Of a stretch of DNA of 15,798 nucleotides, positions 1-7,037 are shown in pieces. The notes under the pieces were generated by a model, which was not told where the DNA came from, did not search any database, and saw only the letters and a list, made by a program, of their open reading frames with translations. Source of the stretch: Oscillospiraceae bacterium (GTDB taxonomy: Bacteria > Bacillota > Clostridia > Oscillospirales > Ruminococcaceae). Where the stretch lies: the NCBI GenBank assembly GCA_016297165.1, contig JAEDHF010000024.1, positions 1-15,798 of the forward strand, given 5' to 3'. Every line of letters begins with the position of its first letter. Within the stretch, counting starts at the first letter, position 1. A program made the translations under genes and the position numbers.

Positions 1-149
1 AAGCCGGGTCTTACACCGCCGCCGGAACGAGCCCACTGACCCTTGTGACCTTTACCTGCTGTCTTACCATGACCGGAACCATGTCCACGGCCGATACGCT
101 TAACTTCTTTAGTTGCGCCGAAAGCAGGAGATAATTCGTGTAGCTTCAT
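1..149 (-). CDS. rplO: 50S ribosomal protein L15, N-terminal part
   Basis: L15 is a 50S subunit protein that joins late in assembly and bridges several 23S rRNA domains. The visible part begins MKLHELSPAFGATKEVKRIG and continues with the family's glycine- and basic-rich N-terminal region (GRGHGSGHGKTAGKGHKG followed by SGGGVRPG), which threads into rRNA. The start is the ATG at 147-149, with a GGAGG Shine-Dalgarno seven bases upstream. Only about 49 codons lie in the window; the globular C-terminal domain is beyond the left edge. It follows rpmD by 41 nt, the usual order in the spc operon. Confidence 0.96.
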   Translation of the reverse strand, partial: MKLHELSPAFGATKEVKRIGRGHGSGHGKTAGKGHKGQWARSGGGVRPG

Positions 150-190
150 GGTTACACCTCCTATGATTTATAGTGCGTATAAAGCACCGA

Positions 191-367
191 TTATTCCTCG
201 GTTACTTCGATTAAATAGTTGATTTCGTTGATCTTGCCTCTTGTAGCAGCATTATCGGGCTGCTCGGTAACATCGCCGATTTTTCTTAAGCCTAAAGACT
301 TAGCGGTAGCGATATGGCTATCCTTGCGGCCGATGAGAGACTTAACTAACTTGATTTTGAGTGCCAT
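191..367 (-). CDS. rpmD: 50S ribosomal protein L30
   Basis: L30 is a small non-essential 50S protein. The gene encodes 58 residues beginning MALKIKLVKSLIGRKDSHIA and ending NYLIEVTEE, a normal bacterial length. The hallmark run of the family, basic residues followed by ATAKSLGLRKIGDVTEQPD, is present. The start ATG at 365-367 is preceded by an AAAGGA ribosome binding site. It sits between rpsE (22 nt) and rplO (41 nt). Some bacteria lack rpmD, so its presence fits the Firmicutes pattern. Confidence 0.95.
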   Translation of the reverse strand: MALKIKLVKSLIGRKDSHIATAKSLGLRKIGDVTEQPDNAATRGKINEINYLIEVTEE

Positions 368-389
368 AAGTTACTTCCTTTCTCTTAAA

Positions 390-890
390 TCAGCCTAAGA
401 TTTCCTTAACAGTCTTACCTCTGATTGCAGCAACCTCTTCAGCGCTTCTTAAGGAAGCGAGACCTGCGATTGTAGCTCTAACTACGTTACAGGGGTTGTT
501 GGAACGAAGGGACTTTGTACGGATATTCTTGATACCTGCCATTTCGACTACGGAACGAACGGGACCGCCTGCGATAACGCCGGTACCCTCGGGAGCGGGT
601 CTCATAAGAACTGCGCCTGCGCCGAATTTACCTACTGTTTCGTGAGGGATTGTTGTACCCTTTAAAGAAACCTTGATAAGATTCTTCTTTGCGTCCTCAA
701 TACCCTTACGGATTGCGTCCGGAACTTCGTTCGATTTACCTAAACCGAAACCTACGACACCGTTTCCGTCGCCTACGACTACTAAAGCGGAGAATTTCAT
801 AACACGTCCGCCCTTAACAGTCTTCGATACACGGTTGATAGCTACAACCTTTTCGGCGAGCTCATATTTTGATGCATCTAAAAGTGCCAA
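390..890 (-). CDS. rpsE: 30S ribosomal protein S5
   Basis: S5 (166 residues, normal length) lies near the decoding centre. With S4 it controls the switch to the closed 30S state and thus translational accuracy. The N-terminal double-stranded-RNA-binding-like domain covers about residues 10-75 and contains the conserved stretch VVVGDGNGVVGFGLGKSNEV (37-56). The C-terminal ribosomal S5 fold-2 domain follows from about residue 85. The loop VSKTVKGGRV (21-30) corresponds to the region where spectinomycin resistance changes occur in other bacteria; no unusual residue is evident. It is 21 nt downstream of rplR in the spc part of the operon. Confidence 0.98.
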   Translation of the reverse strand: MALLDASKYELAEKVVAINRVSKTVKGGRVMKFSALVVVGDGNGVVGFGLGKSNEVPDAIRKGIEDAKKNLIKVSLKGTTIPHETVGKFGAGAVLMRPAPEGTGVIAGGPVRSVVEMAGIKNIRTKSLRSNNPCNVVRATIAGLASLRSAEEVAAIRGKTVKEILG

Positions 891-911
891 AGCTTTATCC
901 TCCTATAATGA

Positions 912-1271
912 TTAGAAATTGAGTCCGCCTTCACGAGCGCCATCTGCTAAAGCAGCAACTCTGCCGTGATAAACGTAACCCGAACGGTCAAATACTACGT
1001 CAACGATACCCTGAGCCTTTGCTCTTTCAGCAAGCGCGAGGCCAACCTTCTTAGCAGCTTCGCAGTTTCCGCCGTATTCTGTGCTGCCCTTTTCGTTTGT
1101 GGAAGCGGAGCAAAGTGTCTTGCCTGCTTCGTCGTCGATGAGCTGTGCGTAGATATTCTTAGCGGAACGGAAAACATTAAGGCGAGGACGAGCAGCAGTA
1201 CCGGAAATCTTGTTACGAACTCTGTAGTGACGCTTGATTCTGCTCTTGTTTCTATCGATTGTTTTAATCAT
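912..1271 (-). CDS. rplR: 50S ribosomal protein L18
   Basis: L18 binds 5S rRNA and, with L5, docks it onto the large subunit. The arginine-rich N-terminus (NKSRIKRHYRVRNKI) and the motif RPRLNVFRSAKNIYAQLIDD are diagnostic. A longer frame could begin at a GTG at 1280, but AGGAG overlaps that codon and lies eight bases before the ATG at 1271. I therefore take 1271 as the start, giving 119 residues beginning MIKTIDRNKSRIKRHY. The gene follows rplF and precedes rpsE. Confidence 0.96.
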   Translation of the reverse strand: MIKTIDRNKSRIKRHYRVRNKISGTAARPRLNVFRSAKNIYAQLIDDEAGKTLCSASTNEKGSTEYGGNCEAAKKVGLALAERAKAQGIVDVVFDRSGYVYHGRVAALADGAREGGLNF

Positions 1272-1290
1272 TTTTATCACTCCTTATGTT

Positions 1291-1836
1291 TTACTTCTTG
1301 CCCTTACCTGCCTTACCTTCCTTACGACGGATAACTTCGTCGGCATACTTGATGCCTTTACCCTTGTAAGGCTCGGGAGGACGAATGCCTCTTACTTCGG
1401 CAGCGAACTGACCAACCTTCTGCTTATCGATACCCTTGATAACGATCTGGTTGGGCTGAGGAGCTTCGATTGTGATATCGTCTGTGTCGAATACGGAAGT
1501 CTTATGGGAGTAGCCTACGTTTAAAACGAGCTCCTTGCCTGTCTTCTGGCATCTGTAACCAACACCGTTAATTTCGAGCTTCTTTTCGAAGCCTTCGGTA
1601 ACGCCGATAATCATATTGTTTAAGAGAGTTCTTGTTAAGCCGTGGAGAGAACGGTTTGCTGCTTCGTCGTCGGGACGTTCTACTGTAATTACAGAGCCGT
1701 CAACCGTAATCTTCATAGCGGGCTTGAACTCCTTGGTGAGTGTACCCTTAGGGCCTTTTACTGTAACTGTTGAACCGTCAACCTTAACGTCAACTCCGGC
1801 AGGAACAGTAATGGGGTTTTTACCTATTCTTGACAT
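1291..1836 (-). CDS. rplF: 50S ribosomal protein L6
   Basis: L6 lies near the sarcin-ricin loop and the factor-binding site of the 50S subunit. It has two similar domains. The N-terminal hallmark MSRIGKNPITVPAGVDV and the C-terminal signature RGIRPPEPYKGKGIKY are both visible. The reading frame is open nine codons further upstream, but the AAGGAGG element ends eight bases before the ATG at 1836, so 1836 is the start (181 residues, normal length). The upstream extension would overlap the end of rpsH. The spacing to rpsH is 16 nt. Confidence 0.97.
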   Translation of the reverse strand: MSRIGKNPITVPAGVDVKVDGSTVTVKGPKGTLTKEFKPAMKITVDGSVITVERPDDEAANRSLHGLTRTLLNNMIIGVTEGFEKKLEINGVGYRCQKTGKELVLNVGYSHKTSVFDTDDITIEAPQPNQIVIKGIDKQKVGQFAAEVRGIRPPEPYKGKGIKYADEVIRRKEGKAGKGKK

Positions 1837-1852
1837 ATTCTGTTCCTCCTTA

Positions 1853-2251
1853 TTACCATACAAACGCGAGGATTTCGCCGCCTACGTTTAATTCGCGAGC
1901 CTTCTTATCGGTCATAATTCCCTTGGATGTGGAAACTATTGCAATACCGAGGCCCTTCATAACCTTGGGCATATCCTTGCAGTTTGAGTAAATTCTTAAA
2001 CCGGGCTTACTTACTCTGCGTAAGCCTGTAATAACCTGTGACTTATTCTCAGTATACTTTAAAGTAATTCTGATGATACCCTGCTTGTTATCCTCGATAA
2101 CTCTGAAGTTCTTGATATAACCCTCGTCAACAAGAATCTGAGCTATCTGCTTCTTAACGTTAGAACAAGGTACATCAATAGACGGGTGCTTCGCTGTATT
2201 AGCGTTACGAATTCTTGTAAGCATATCTGCGATAGTATCAGTAATCTGCAT
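1853..2251 (-). CDS. rpsH: 30S ribosomal protein S8
   Basis: S8 is a primary binder of 16S rRNA helix 21 in the central domain and is needed for platform assembly. The protein is 132 residues, beginning MQITDTIADMLTRIRNANTA, with the conserved C-terminal RNA-binding region (STSKGIMTDKKARELNVGGE, about 108-127). In E. coli S8 also represses its own operon by binding mRNA at the rplX-rplE boundary. A hairpin at 3047-3084 occupies the same boundary here (see findings). Whether S8 binds it is not known. Confidence 0.98.
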   Translation of the reverse strand: MQITDTIADMLTRIRNANTAKHPSIDVPCSNVKKQIAQILVDEGYIKNFRVIEDNKQGIIRITLKYTENKSQVITGLRRVSKPGLRIYSNCKDMPKVMKGLGIAIVSTSKGIMTDKKARELNVGGEILAFVW

Positions 2252-2284
2252 TGTCTGCTTCCTCCTTATAATATTGATGTAAAA

Positions 2285-2470
2285 TTACCAGCTTGCCTTC
2301 TTAACACCGGGAATCTGTCCCTTGTAAGCTAACTCTCTGAAACAAATTCTGCAAATACCAAACTTACGTAAGTAAGCGTGAGGTCTGCCGCATATTTTGC
2401 ATCTGTTGTAAGAACGGGTAGAAAACTTTGCAGGACGCTGCTGTTTAGCAACCATTGATTTCTTTGCCAT
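2285..2470 (-). CDS. rpsZ: 30S ribosomal protein S14, zinc-binding type
   Basis: S14 sits in the 30S head near S3 and S19. This is the short form (61 residues) with two CxxC pairs, CKIC at 24-27 and CRIC at 40-43, that coordinate zinc. The C-terminal FRELAYKGQIPGVKKASW is typical of the family. Firmicutes often keep this C+ form in the spc operon and a zinc-free paralogue elsewhere under a zinc-responsive regulator; whether a paralogue exists cannot be seen here. It lies between rplE (20 nt) and rpsH (33 nt). Confidence 0.97.
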   Translation of the reverse strand: MAKKSMVAKQQRPAKFSTRSYNRCKICGRPHAYLRKFGICRICFRELAYKGQIPGVKKASW

Positions 2471-2490
2471 ATCTATTTCCTTAACCTTTC

Positions 2491-3030
2491 TTATTTAGCG
2501 AAGGGAGCGCCCATAAGAGTGAGCAGCTCTTTAGCTTCTTCGTCTGTCTTAGCTGTTGTTACAAAGTTGATATCCATACCGCGGATAGCGTCGATCTTTT
2601 CATATTCGATTTCGGGGAATATGAGCTGTTCCTTGATACCTACGCTATAGTTTCCTCTTCCGTCAAAGGAATTGGGGTTAATACCTCTGAAGTCGCGGAC
2701 ACGGGGGAGAGCAACATTGAAAAATCTGTCTAAGAATTCATACATTGTGTCGCCTCTTAAGGTAACCTTAACGCCGATGATGTTGCCTTCTCTGAGCTTG
2801 AAGTTAGCGACTGCCTTCTTAGCGCGGCAGACGATAGGCTTCTGACCTGTGATCTGGCTTATATCAGACATAATAGCGTCGATCTTCTTCTGATCGTCCT
2901 TAGCTTCACCGCAGCCTACGTTAACAACAATCTTGTCAAGCTTGGGAACCTGCATAACGCTCTTATAACCGAACTTCTTAAAGAGTGCAGGAGCTACGGT
3001 TTCCTTATAATAGGTTTTCATTCTTGCCAT
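2491..3030 (-). CDS. rplE: 50S ribosomal protein L5
   Basis: L5 (179 residues, normal length) binds 5S rRNA in the central protuberance and contacts the P-site tRNA elbow and S13. Recognisable segments are YYKETVAPALFKKFGYKSVM near the N-terminus, the central TGQKPIVCRAKKAVANFKLR, and VALPRVRDFRGINPNSFDGR with NYSVGIKEQLIFPEI in the C-terminal half. An AAGGAG site lies eight bases before the ATG at 3030. A stable hairpin (3047-3084) ends five bases 5' of that site, so ribosome access to rplE could be modulated. Confidence 0.98.
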   Translation of the reverse strand: MARMKTYYKETVAPALFKKFGYKSVMQVPKLDKIVVNVGCGEAKDDQKKIDAIMSDISQITGQKPIVCRAKKAVANFKLREGNIIGVKVTLRGDTMYEFLDRFFNVALPRVRDFRGINPNSFDGRGNYSVGIKEQLIFPEIEYEKIDAIRGMDINFVTTAKTDEEAKELLTLMGAPFAK

Positions 3031-3046
3031 TTTAATACTCCTTACC

Positions 3047-3084
3047 GACAGCAGCCGGAAGTTACTTTATCCGACCCCGCTGTC
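3047..3084 (-). promoter_or_regulatory. hairpin in the rplX-rplE intergenic mRNA
   Basis: The 61-nt space between rplX and rplE can fold, as minus-strand RNA, into an outer 6-bp stem (GACAGC with GCUGUC), a two-base GG bulge and an inner 7-bp stem (GGUCGGA with UUCCGGCU, including two G-U pairs) closed by a loop of about 10 nt. The 3' arm ends about five bases before the rplE ribosome binding site. It is not followed by a U tract, so it does not look like a terminator. The position matches the E. coli site for S8 autoregulation, but I could not match the S8-binding core with confidence. Confidence 0.55.
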
Positions 3085-3091
3085 AAGCCCA

Positions 3092-3406
3092 TTAGAGTTC
3101 TGCACCGCAATGCTTGCATACTCTTACTTTCTTATCGTTCTTAATTTCGCTGCCAACTCTTGTTGCCTTCTTGCACTTAGGGCAAACGGGCATAACCTTG
3201 CAAGCGTAGAGAGCGCCTTCAGCCTTAACGATACCGCTGAGCTGACCCTGTGCTCTTGCCTTAACGTGCTTGGTTACCATGTTGCAGCCTTCAACAATAA
3301 CCTTTCCTTCAGAAGGGGAAACCTGTAAAACCTTACCGGTCTTACCCTTATCCTTACCGGAAATGATTTTTACTTCATCGCCTGTTTTAACGTGTAAGTT
3401 GTTCAT
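3092..3406 (-). CDS. rplX: 50S ribosomal protein L24 with zinc-type C-terminus
   Basis: L24 initiates 50S assembly by binding the 5' end of 23S rRNA, and it later lies near the exit tunnel. The N-terminal KOW-type domain contains HVKTGDEVKIISGKDKGKTG (5-24). The C-terminus carries two cysteine pairs, CPKC at 75-78 and CKHC at 97-100, separated by TRVGSEIKNDKKVRV. Such a zinc-ribbon-like tail is common in Gram-positive L24 proteins and suggests metal binding. Length is 104 residues. It is 18 nt downstream of rplN. Confidence 0.97.
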   Translation of the reverse strand: MNNLHVKTGDEVKIISGKDKGKTGKVLQVSPSEGKVIVEGCNMVTKHVKARAQGQLSGIVKAEGALYACKVMPVCPKCKKATRVGSEIKNDKKVRVCKHCGAEL

Positions 3407-3424
3407 TATTCGGCTTCCTCCTTA

Positions 3425-3793
3425 TTATAATACCTCGGGAGCGAGAGATAAAATCTTCATATAGTCCTTATCACGAAGCTCTCTTGCTACCGGTCCGAAG
3501 ATACGAGTACCTCTGGGTGTCTTATCTTCTCTGATTATTACTGCTGCGTTTTCGTCGAAGCGGATATAGGTTCCGTCGCTTCTTCTTAAGCCTGTTGCGG
3601 AACGAACTACAACGCACTTAACTACATCGCCCTTCTTTACTGTACCACCGGGGCTTGCTTTCTTAACGGAAGCTATAATTACGTCGCCGATGTTAGCATA
3701 TTTTCTACGAGTACCGCCGAGGACTCTGATACACATAAGTTCCTTAGCACCGGTGTTATCAGCAACCTTGAGGCGTGTCTGCATCTGTATCAT
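3425..3793 (-). CDS. rplN: 50S ribosomal protein L14
   Basis: L14 is on the subunit interface and forms an intersubunit bridge with 16S rRNA helix 14; the silencing factor RsfS binds it in many bacteria. At 122 residues it has standard length and begins MIQMQTRLKVADNTGAKELM. The conserved GDVIIASVKKASPGG and the C-terminal FGPVARELRDKDYMKILSLA are intact. It lies between rpsQ (22 nt) and rplX (18 nt). Confidence 0.98.
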   Translation of the reverse strand: MIQMQTRLKVADNTGAKELMCIRVLGGTRRKYANIGDVIIASVKKASPGGTVKKGDVVKCVVVRSATGLRRSDGTYIRFDENAAVIIREDKTPRGTRIFGPVARELRDKDYMKILSLAPEVL

Positions 3794-3815
3794 GGTCTTT
3801 TAACTCCTTCCGTTA

Positions 3816-4070
3816 TTACTTAGCTCTTTCGATTACGTTTACTAAACGCCATCTCTTGTCCTTAGAGAGGGGTCTGGTTTCCATGATTTCGACGGTATCG
3901 CCGATATTGCATGTGTTCTCTTCATCGTGAGCCTTTAACTTAATTGTACGCTTGATGATTTTCTTGTATAAGGGGTGGCGAACATTGTCTGCGATTGCAA
4001 CAACGATAGTCTTTTCCATCTTATTGCTTACAACCTTGCCAACTCTGGTCTTTCTGAGATTTCTTTCCAT
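3816..4070 (-). CDS. rpsQ: 30S ribosomal protein S17
   Basis: S17 is a primary 16S rRNA binder with an OB fold, important for assembling the 5' domain of the 30S subunit. The 84 residues begin MERNLRKTRVGKVVSNKMEK. The central IKRTIKLKAHDEENTCNIGD and the C-terminal signature VEIMETRPLSKDKRWRLV are clear. The spacing to rpmC is 18 nt and to rplN 22 nt, each with a purine-rich ribosome binding site. Confidence 0.98.
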   Translation of the reverse strand: MERNLRKTRVGKVVSNKMEKTIVVAIADNVRHPLYKKIIKRTIKLKAHDEENTCNIGDTVEIMETRPLSKDKRWRLVNVIERAK

Positions 4071-4088
4071 GACTCTTGTTCCTCCCTC

Positions 4089-4292
4089 TTACTTATTAGC
4101 AGCAAGCTCGCGCTCACGCTGAATTGTCTTGATAATTGCGATTTCCTTCTTAACAGCGCCGATTCTTGTGGGGTTCTCAAGCTGGTTAACCGCAAGCTGG
4201 AAACGGAGGTTGAAAAGCTCCTGCTTTAATTCAGCAGCTCTGTTCTGTAATTCGATTTCAGATAAATCTCTGATTTCCTTTGTAATTTTCAT
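4089..4292 (-). CDS. rpmC: 50S ribosomal protein L29
   Basis: L29 is a short two-helix protein beside L23 at the polypeptide exit tunnel. The 67 residues show the family pattern: EIRDLSEIELQNRAAELKQE forming helix one, FNLRFQLAVNQLENPTRIGA in the turn, and a C-terminal helix with IAIIKTIQRERELA. The start codon shares one base with the rplP stop (TAATG), so the two genes are probably translationally coupled. Confidence 0.97.
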   Translation of the reverse strand: MKITKEIRDLSEIELQNRAAELKQELFNLRFQLAVNQLENPTRIGAVKKEIAIIKTIQRERELAANK

Positions 4293-4714
4293 TACTCAGC
4301 AACCTCCTGTTCCTTAACGATAAATTTACACTTGATGGGGAGCTTATGCATAGCGAGACGCATAGCTTCTCTTGCTGTTTCCTCGGGAACGCCTGCGATT
4401 TCGAAGAGTACTCTGCCGGGCTTAACTACTGCTACCCAGTATTCGGGTGAACCCTTACCGGAACCCATTCGGGTTTCTGCAGGCTTTTCTGTTACGGGCT
4501 TGTCGGGGAAAATCTTGATCCAAACCTGACCGCCACGCTTGATGTAACGTGTCATTGCGATACGGGCTGCTTCGATCTGGTTAGAGGTGATCCAAGCGGG
4601 CTCGAGAGCCTGTAAGCCGAAATCGCCGTTGCTGACTGTGTTACCGCGGAGAGCCTTACCCTTCATACGGCCTCTCTGCTGTCTTCTGTATTTTACTCTC
4701 TTTGGAAGTAACAT
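4292..4714 (-). CDS. rplP: 50S ribosomal protein L16
   Basis: L16 helps form the A-tRNA site of the 50S subunit and joins late in assembly. The protein has 140 residues and starts MLLPKRVKYRRQQRGRMKGK. Conserved elements are AWITSNQIEAARIAMTRYIK, GQVWIKIFPDKPVTEKP and RMGSGKGSPEYWVAVVKPGR, the last being the loop that reaches toward the tRNA. It overlaps both neighbours by one base through TAATG stop-start junctions, with rpsC upstream and rpmC downstream. The three genes are therefore packed as one translational unit. Confidence 0.98.
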   Translation of the reverse strand: MLLPKRVKYRRQQRGRMKGKALRGNTVSNGDFGLQALEPAWITSNQIEAARIAMTRYIKRGGQVWIKIFPDKPVTEKPAETRMGSGKGSPEYWVAVVKPGRVLFEIAGVPEETAREAMRLAMHKLPIKCKFIVKEQEVAE

Positions 4715-5463
4715 TATTCATTACCCCCTTCTTTTCTTTCAGTTCTGGGCTTAAAGTTTCTTCTGCCTTCGCCGTTATTTCTGTCGTTTCTTCTTCTTGC
4801 AGGTCTTTCGGGCTTGTTTGTAGGGATTTCACCCTTAAGAACTTCGCCCTTATAGATCCATACCTTAACGCCGATAACGCCGTAGGTTGTGTTTGCTCTT
4901 GCTACACCGTAGTCGATATCTGCACGGAGAGTCTGGAGCGGAATTGTACCTTCGTGGTAGCTTTCGGAACGAGCGATTTCAGCACCGCCGAGACGACCGG
5001 AAACGGTTGTCTTTATACCCTTAGCGCCGAGCTTCATTGTTCTGCCGATGCAGGACTTCATAGCTCTTCTGAAGGATACACGACCTTCGAGCTGCTGTGC
5101 GATGTTTTCAGCAACAAGCTGTGCATTGAGGTCGGGGGACTTTACTTCGATGATGTTTACGAGAACGGTCTTGCCGCCTGTAAGCTTTTCGAGCTCAGTC
5201 TTTAACTTTTCGATTTCAGCGCCCTTCTGACCGATAACCATACCGGGCTTAGCGCACTGGATATTTACCTTTACCTTAGCGGCGTCACGTTCGATTTCGA
5301 TTGTGGGAACGCCTGCCTTATAAAGCTTTTTCTTTAAATATTCACGGATCTTGTAGTCTTCTACGAGTGTATCGCCAAAAGTGGATTTACCGGCAAACCA
5401 GCGGGAATCCCAATCCTTGATAACGCCTACTCTAAGACCATGAGGATTAACTTTCTGTCCCAT
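4714..5463 (-). CDS. rpsC: 30S ribosomal protein S3 with a basic C-terminal tail
   Basis: S3 forms the mRNA entry site with S4 and S5 and shares their mRNA helicase activity. The N-terminus MGQKVNPHGLRVGVIKDWDS is typical. The KH type-2 domain includes PGMVIGQKGAEIEKLK with the GQKG loop at 78-81. The C-terminal domain has GCIGR-like SCIGRTMKLGAKGIKTTVSG and LGGAEIARSE. At 249 residues it is longer than the usual roughly 215-235 because of a tail rich in Arg, Lys, Asn and Glu from about 213 to the end. Such a tail is probably disordered and varies among species. Confidence 0.98.
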   Translation of the reverse strand: MGQKVNPHGLRVGVIKDWDSRWFAGKSTFGDTLVEDYKIREYLKKKLYKAGVPTIEIERDAAKVKVNIQCAKPGMVIGQKGAEIEKLKTELEKLTGGKTVLVNIIEVKSPDLNAQLVAENIAQQLEGRVSFRRAMKSCIGRTMKLGAKGIKTTVSGRLGGAEIARSESYHEGTIPLQTLRADIDYGVARANTTYGVIGVKVWIYKGEVLKGEIPTNKPERPARRRNDRNNGEGRRNFKPRTERKEGGNE

Positions 5464-5474
5464 TGTTTACCTCC

Positions 5475-5810
5475 TTACTCTGCTTCTTTAACTACCAATG
5501 TGATATTGGAAGTTCTCTTTAAGATTCTGTGAGCGCTGCCCTTAGCTGCAGGTCTGATTCTCTTGAGAGTAACGCCTGCGCCAACGTGGCACTCTGCAAC
5601 GTAGCATCTGCTGATATCCATACCGTGATTGTTTTCAGCGTTTGCCATAGCTGACTTGAGGAGCTTGGCGAGAGGCTCGCAAGCAGCCTTGGGTGTGTTC
5701 TTTAATGTAGCCATTGCAATTTCGCAGGGCTTATTTCTTATAAGATCGAGAACGATTCCTACCTTACGGGGAGAAATACGAACCTGTCTTAATTCTGCTC
5801 TTGCTTCCAT
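5475..5810 (-). CDS. rplV: 50S ribosomal protein L22
   Basis: L22 lines the narrow part of the peptide exit tunnel with its long beta-hairpin. The 111 residues include VRISPRKVGIVLDLIRNKPC near the N-terminus and the hairpin region VTLKRIRPAAKGSAHRILKR, where insertions, deletions or substitutions can give macrolide resistance in other bacteria. No deviation in this loop is apparent. It sits 13 nt after rpsS and 11 nt before rpsC. Confidence 0.98.
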   Translation of the reverse strand: MEARAELRQVRISPRKVGIVLDLIRNKPCEIAMATLKNTPKAACEPLAKLLKSAMANAENNHGMDISRCYVAECHVGAGVTLKRIRPAAKGSAHRILKRTSNITLVVKEAE

Positions 5811-5823
5811 TCGTTTCTCCTCC

Positions 5824-6099
5824 TTACTTCTTGGTAGTCTTGCTTCCTACGTGACCCTTAAAGGTTCTTGTAGGAGCGAATTCGCCAAGCTTATGGCCAA
5901 CCATATCTTCAGTTACATAAACCGGAACGTGCTTTCTTCCGTCGTGAACTGCGATTGTATGACCTACGAAATCAGGGAATATTGTGCTGGAACGGCTCCA
6001 AGTCTTAAGAACCTTCTTTTCGTTAGCCTCGTTCATAGCAACGATACGCTTAAGAAGGACTTCCTGGACATAAGGGCCTTTCTTTATGCTTCTGCTCAT
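5824..6099 (-). CDS. rpsS: 30S ribosomal protein S19
   Basis: S19 is in the 30S head, pairs with S13 and contacts the A-site finger of the 50S. The 91 residues begin MSRSIKKGPYVQEVLLKRI, with the signature WSRSSTIFPDFVGHTIAVHD and the C-terminal HKLGEFAPTRTFKGHVGSK. The start ATG at 6099 has an AAAGGA ribosome binding site about eleven bases upstream. That is slightly long spacing, and the site lies directly after a structured intergenic segment (6117-6185). Confidence 0.98.
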   Translation of the reverse strand: MSRSIKKGPYVQEVLLKRIVAMNEANEKKVLKTWSRSSTIFPDFVGHTIAVHDGRKHVPVYVTEDMVGHKLGEFAPTRTFKGHVGSKTTKK

Positions 6100-6116
6100 A
6101 ATTATAAATTTCCTTT

Positions 6117-6185
6117 CAAGTTACGCTGCAAGTTAATGAGTAACGCTTTACCCTTACGGTACGTACTCTTATTAACAACAACTTG
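6117..6185 (-). promoter_or_regulatory. structured RNA in the rplB-rpsS intergenic region
   Basis: As minus-strand RNA, 6132-6176 forms a nested stem: GUUAAU with AUUAAC (6 bp), an AA bulge, GAGUA with UACUC (5 bp), CG with CG beside a one-base bulge, and UACC with GGUA (4 bp, three-base bulge), closed by the loop GUAAG. That is 17 pairs. Upstream, CAAGUU (6180-6185) can pair with either of two AACUUG copies, at 6129-6134 or 6117-6122. The second copy would close an outer helix and abuts the rpsS ribosome binding site. The first would break the bottom of the main stem, so two mutually exclusive folds are possible. No U tract follows. Confidence 0.6.
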
Positions 6186-6191
6186 TTTAGA

Positions 6192-7025
6192 TTACTTTTC
6201 GTTTCTTCTCTTAACGATGAACTTGTCTGTTCTGTTGTTTGTCTTACGGGTCTTGTAACCGAGAGCGGGCTTACCCCAGGGGGTTACAGGGCCGGGACGA
6301 CCAACAGGAGACTTACCTTCACCACCACCGTGAGGATGGTCGTTAGGGTTCATTACAGAACCACGAACGGTAGGTCTTACGCCCATGTGTCTTACGCGTC
6401 CTGCCTTACCGTAGTTTACGTTAGCGTGTTCAGCGTTGGAAACAACACCGATTGTAGCCATACATACTTCAGCAACGTTTCTTAACTCGCCGCTGGGGAG
6501 ACGGATAAGTGCATAACCGTTTTCCTTAGCCATGAGCTGTGCCATGTTGCCTGCGGAACGAACGAGCTGAGCGCCCTTACCGGGGTGGAGCTCTACGTTA
6601 TGAATAACGGTACCAACAGGAATAGCGGAAAGGGGTAATGCGTTACCGGGCTTGATATCAGCGTCTGCGCCGTTTCTGATTGTGTCGCCTACTGCGAGCT
6701 TTTCGGGAGCGATGATATACTTCTTTTCGCCGTCTTCGTACTTAACGAGAGCGATGAAAGCGGAACGGTTGGGGTCGTATTCGATTGTCATAACCTCAGC
6801 GTTCATACCGAGCTTATTTCTCTTGAAGTCGATAACTCTGTACTTTCTTCTGTTTCCGCCGCCCTTATGTCTTACAGTAATTCTTCCGTAGCTGTTACGG
6901 CCGGAATGCTTCTTAAGGCTTTCAAGAAGGCTCTTTTCAGGAGCAACCTTAGATAAGCCGCTGTAATCAATAACTGTCATGCCTCTGCGTCCGGGGGTGA
7001 CAGGTTTATATGTCTTTATAGCCAT
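6192..7025 (-). CDS. rplB: 50S ribosomal protein L2
   Basis: L2 is a large 50S protein needed for subunit association and close to the peptidyl transferase centre. The 277-residue product starts MAIKTYKPVTPGRRGMTVID. The N-terminal OB-like domain contains GGGNRRKYRVIDFKRNKLG. The SH3-like domain contains VHNVELHPGKGAQLVRSAG-like sequence. The C-terminal loop VMNPNDHPHGGGEGKSPVGR includes the conserved histidine region that reaches the rRNA catalytic core. The gene is 12 nt downstream of rplW. It is followed by an unusually long 92-nt space before rpsS. Confidence 0.98.
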   Translation of the reverse strand: MAIKTYKPVTPGRRGMTVIDYSGLSKVAPEKSLLESLKKHSGRNSYGRITVRHKGGGNRRKYRVIDFKRNKLGMNAEVMTIEYDPNRSAFIALVKYEDGEKKYIIAPEKLAVGDTIRNGADADIKPGNALPLSAIPVGTVIHNVELHPGKGAQLVRSAGNMAQLMAKENGYALIRLPSGELRNVAEVCMATIGVVSNAEHANVNYGKAGRVRHMGVRPTVRGSVMNPNDHPHGGGEGKSPVGRPGPVTPWGKPALGYKTRKTNNRTDKFIVKRRNEK

Positions 7026-7037
7026 TTATCTCACTCC

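Noticed and set aside
4702..5205. Antisense frame of 167 codons opposite rpsC
   Set aside because: It lies entirely against a conserved ribosomal gene and shows no start signal; it is a shadow of codon bias.
5629..6258. Antisense frame of 209 codons across rplV, rpsS and the spacer
   Set aside because: It opposes two certain genes, has no ribosome binding site and reflects their codon pattern.
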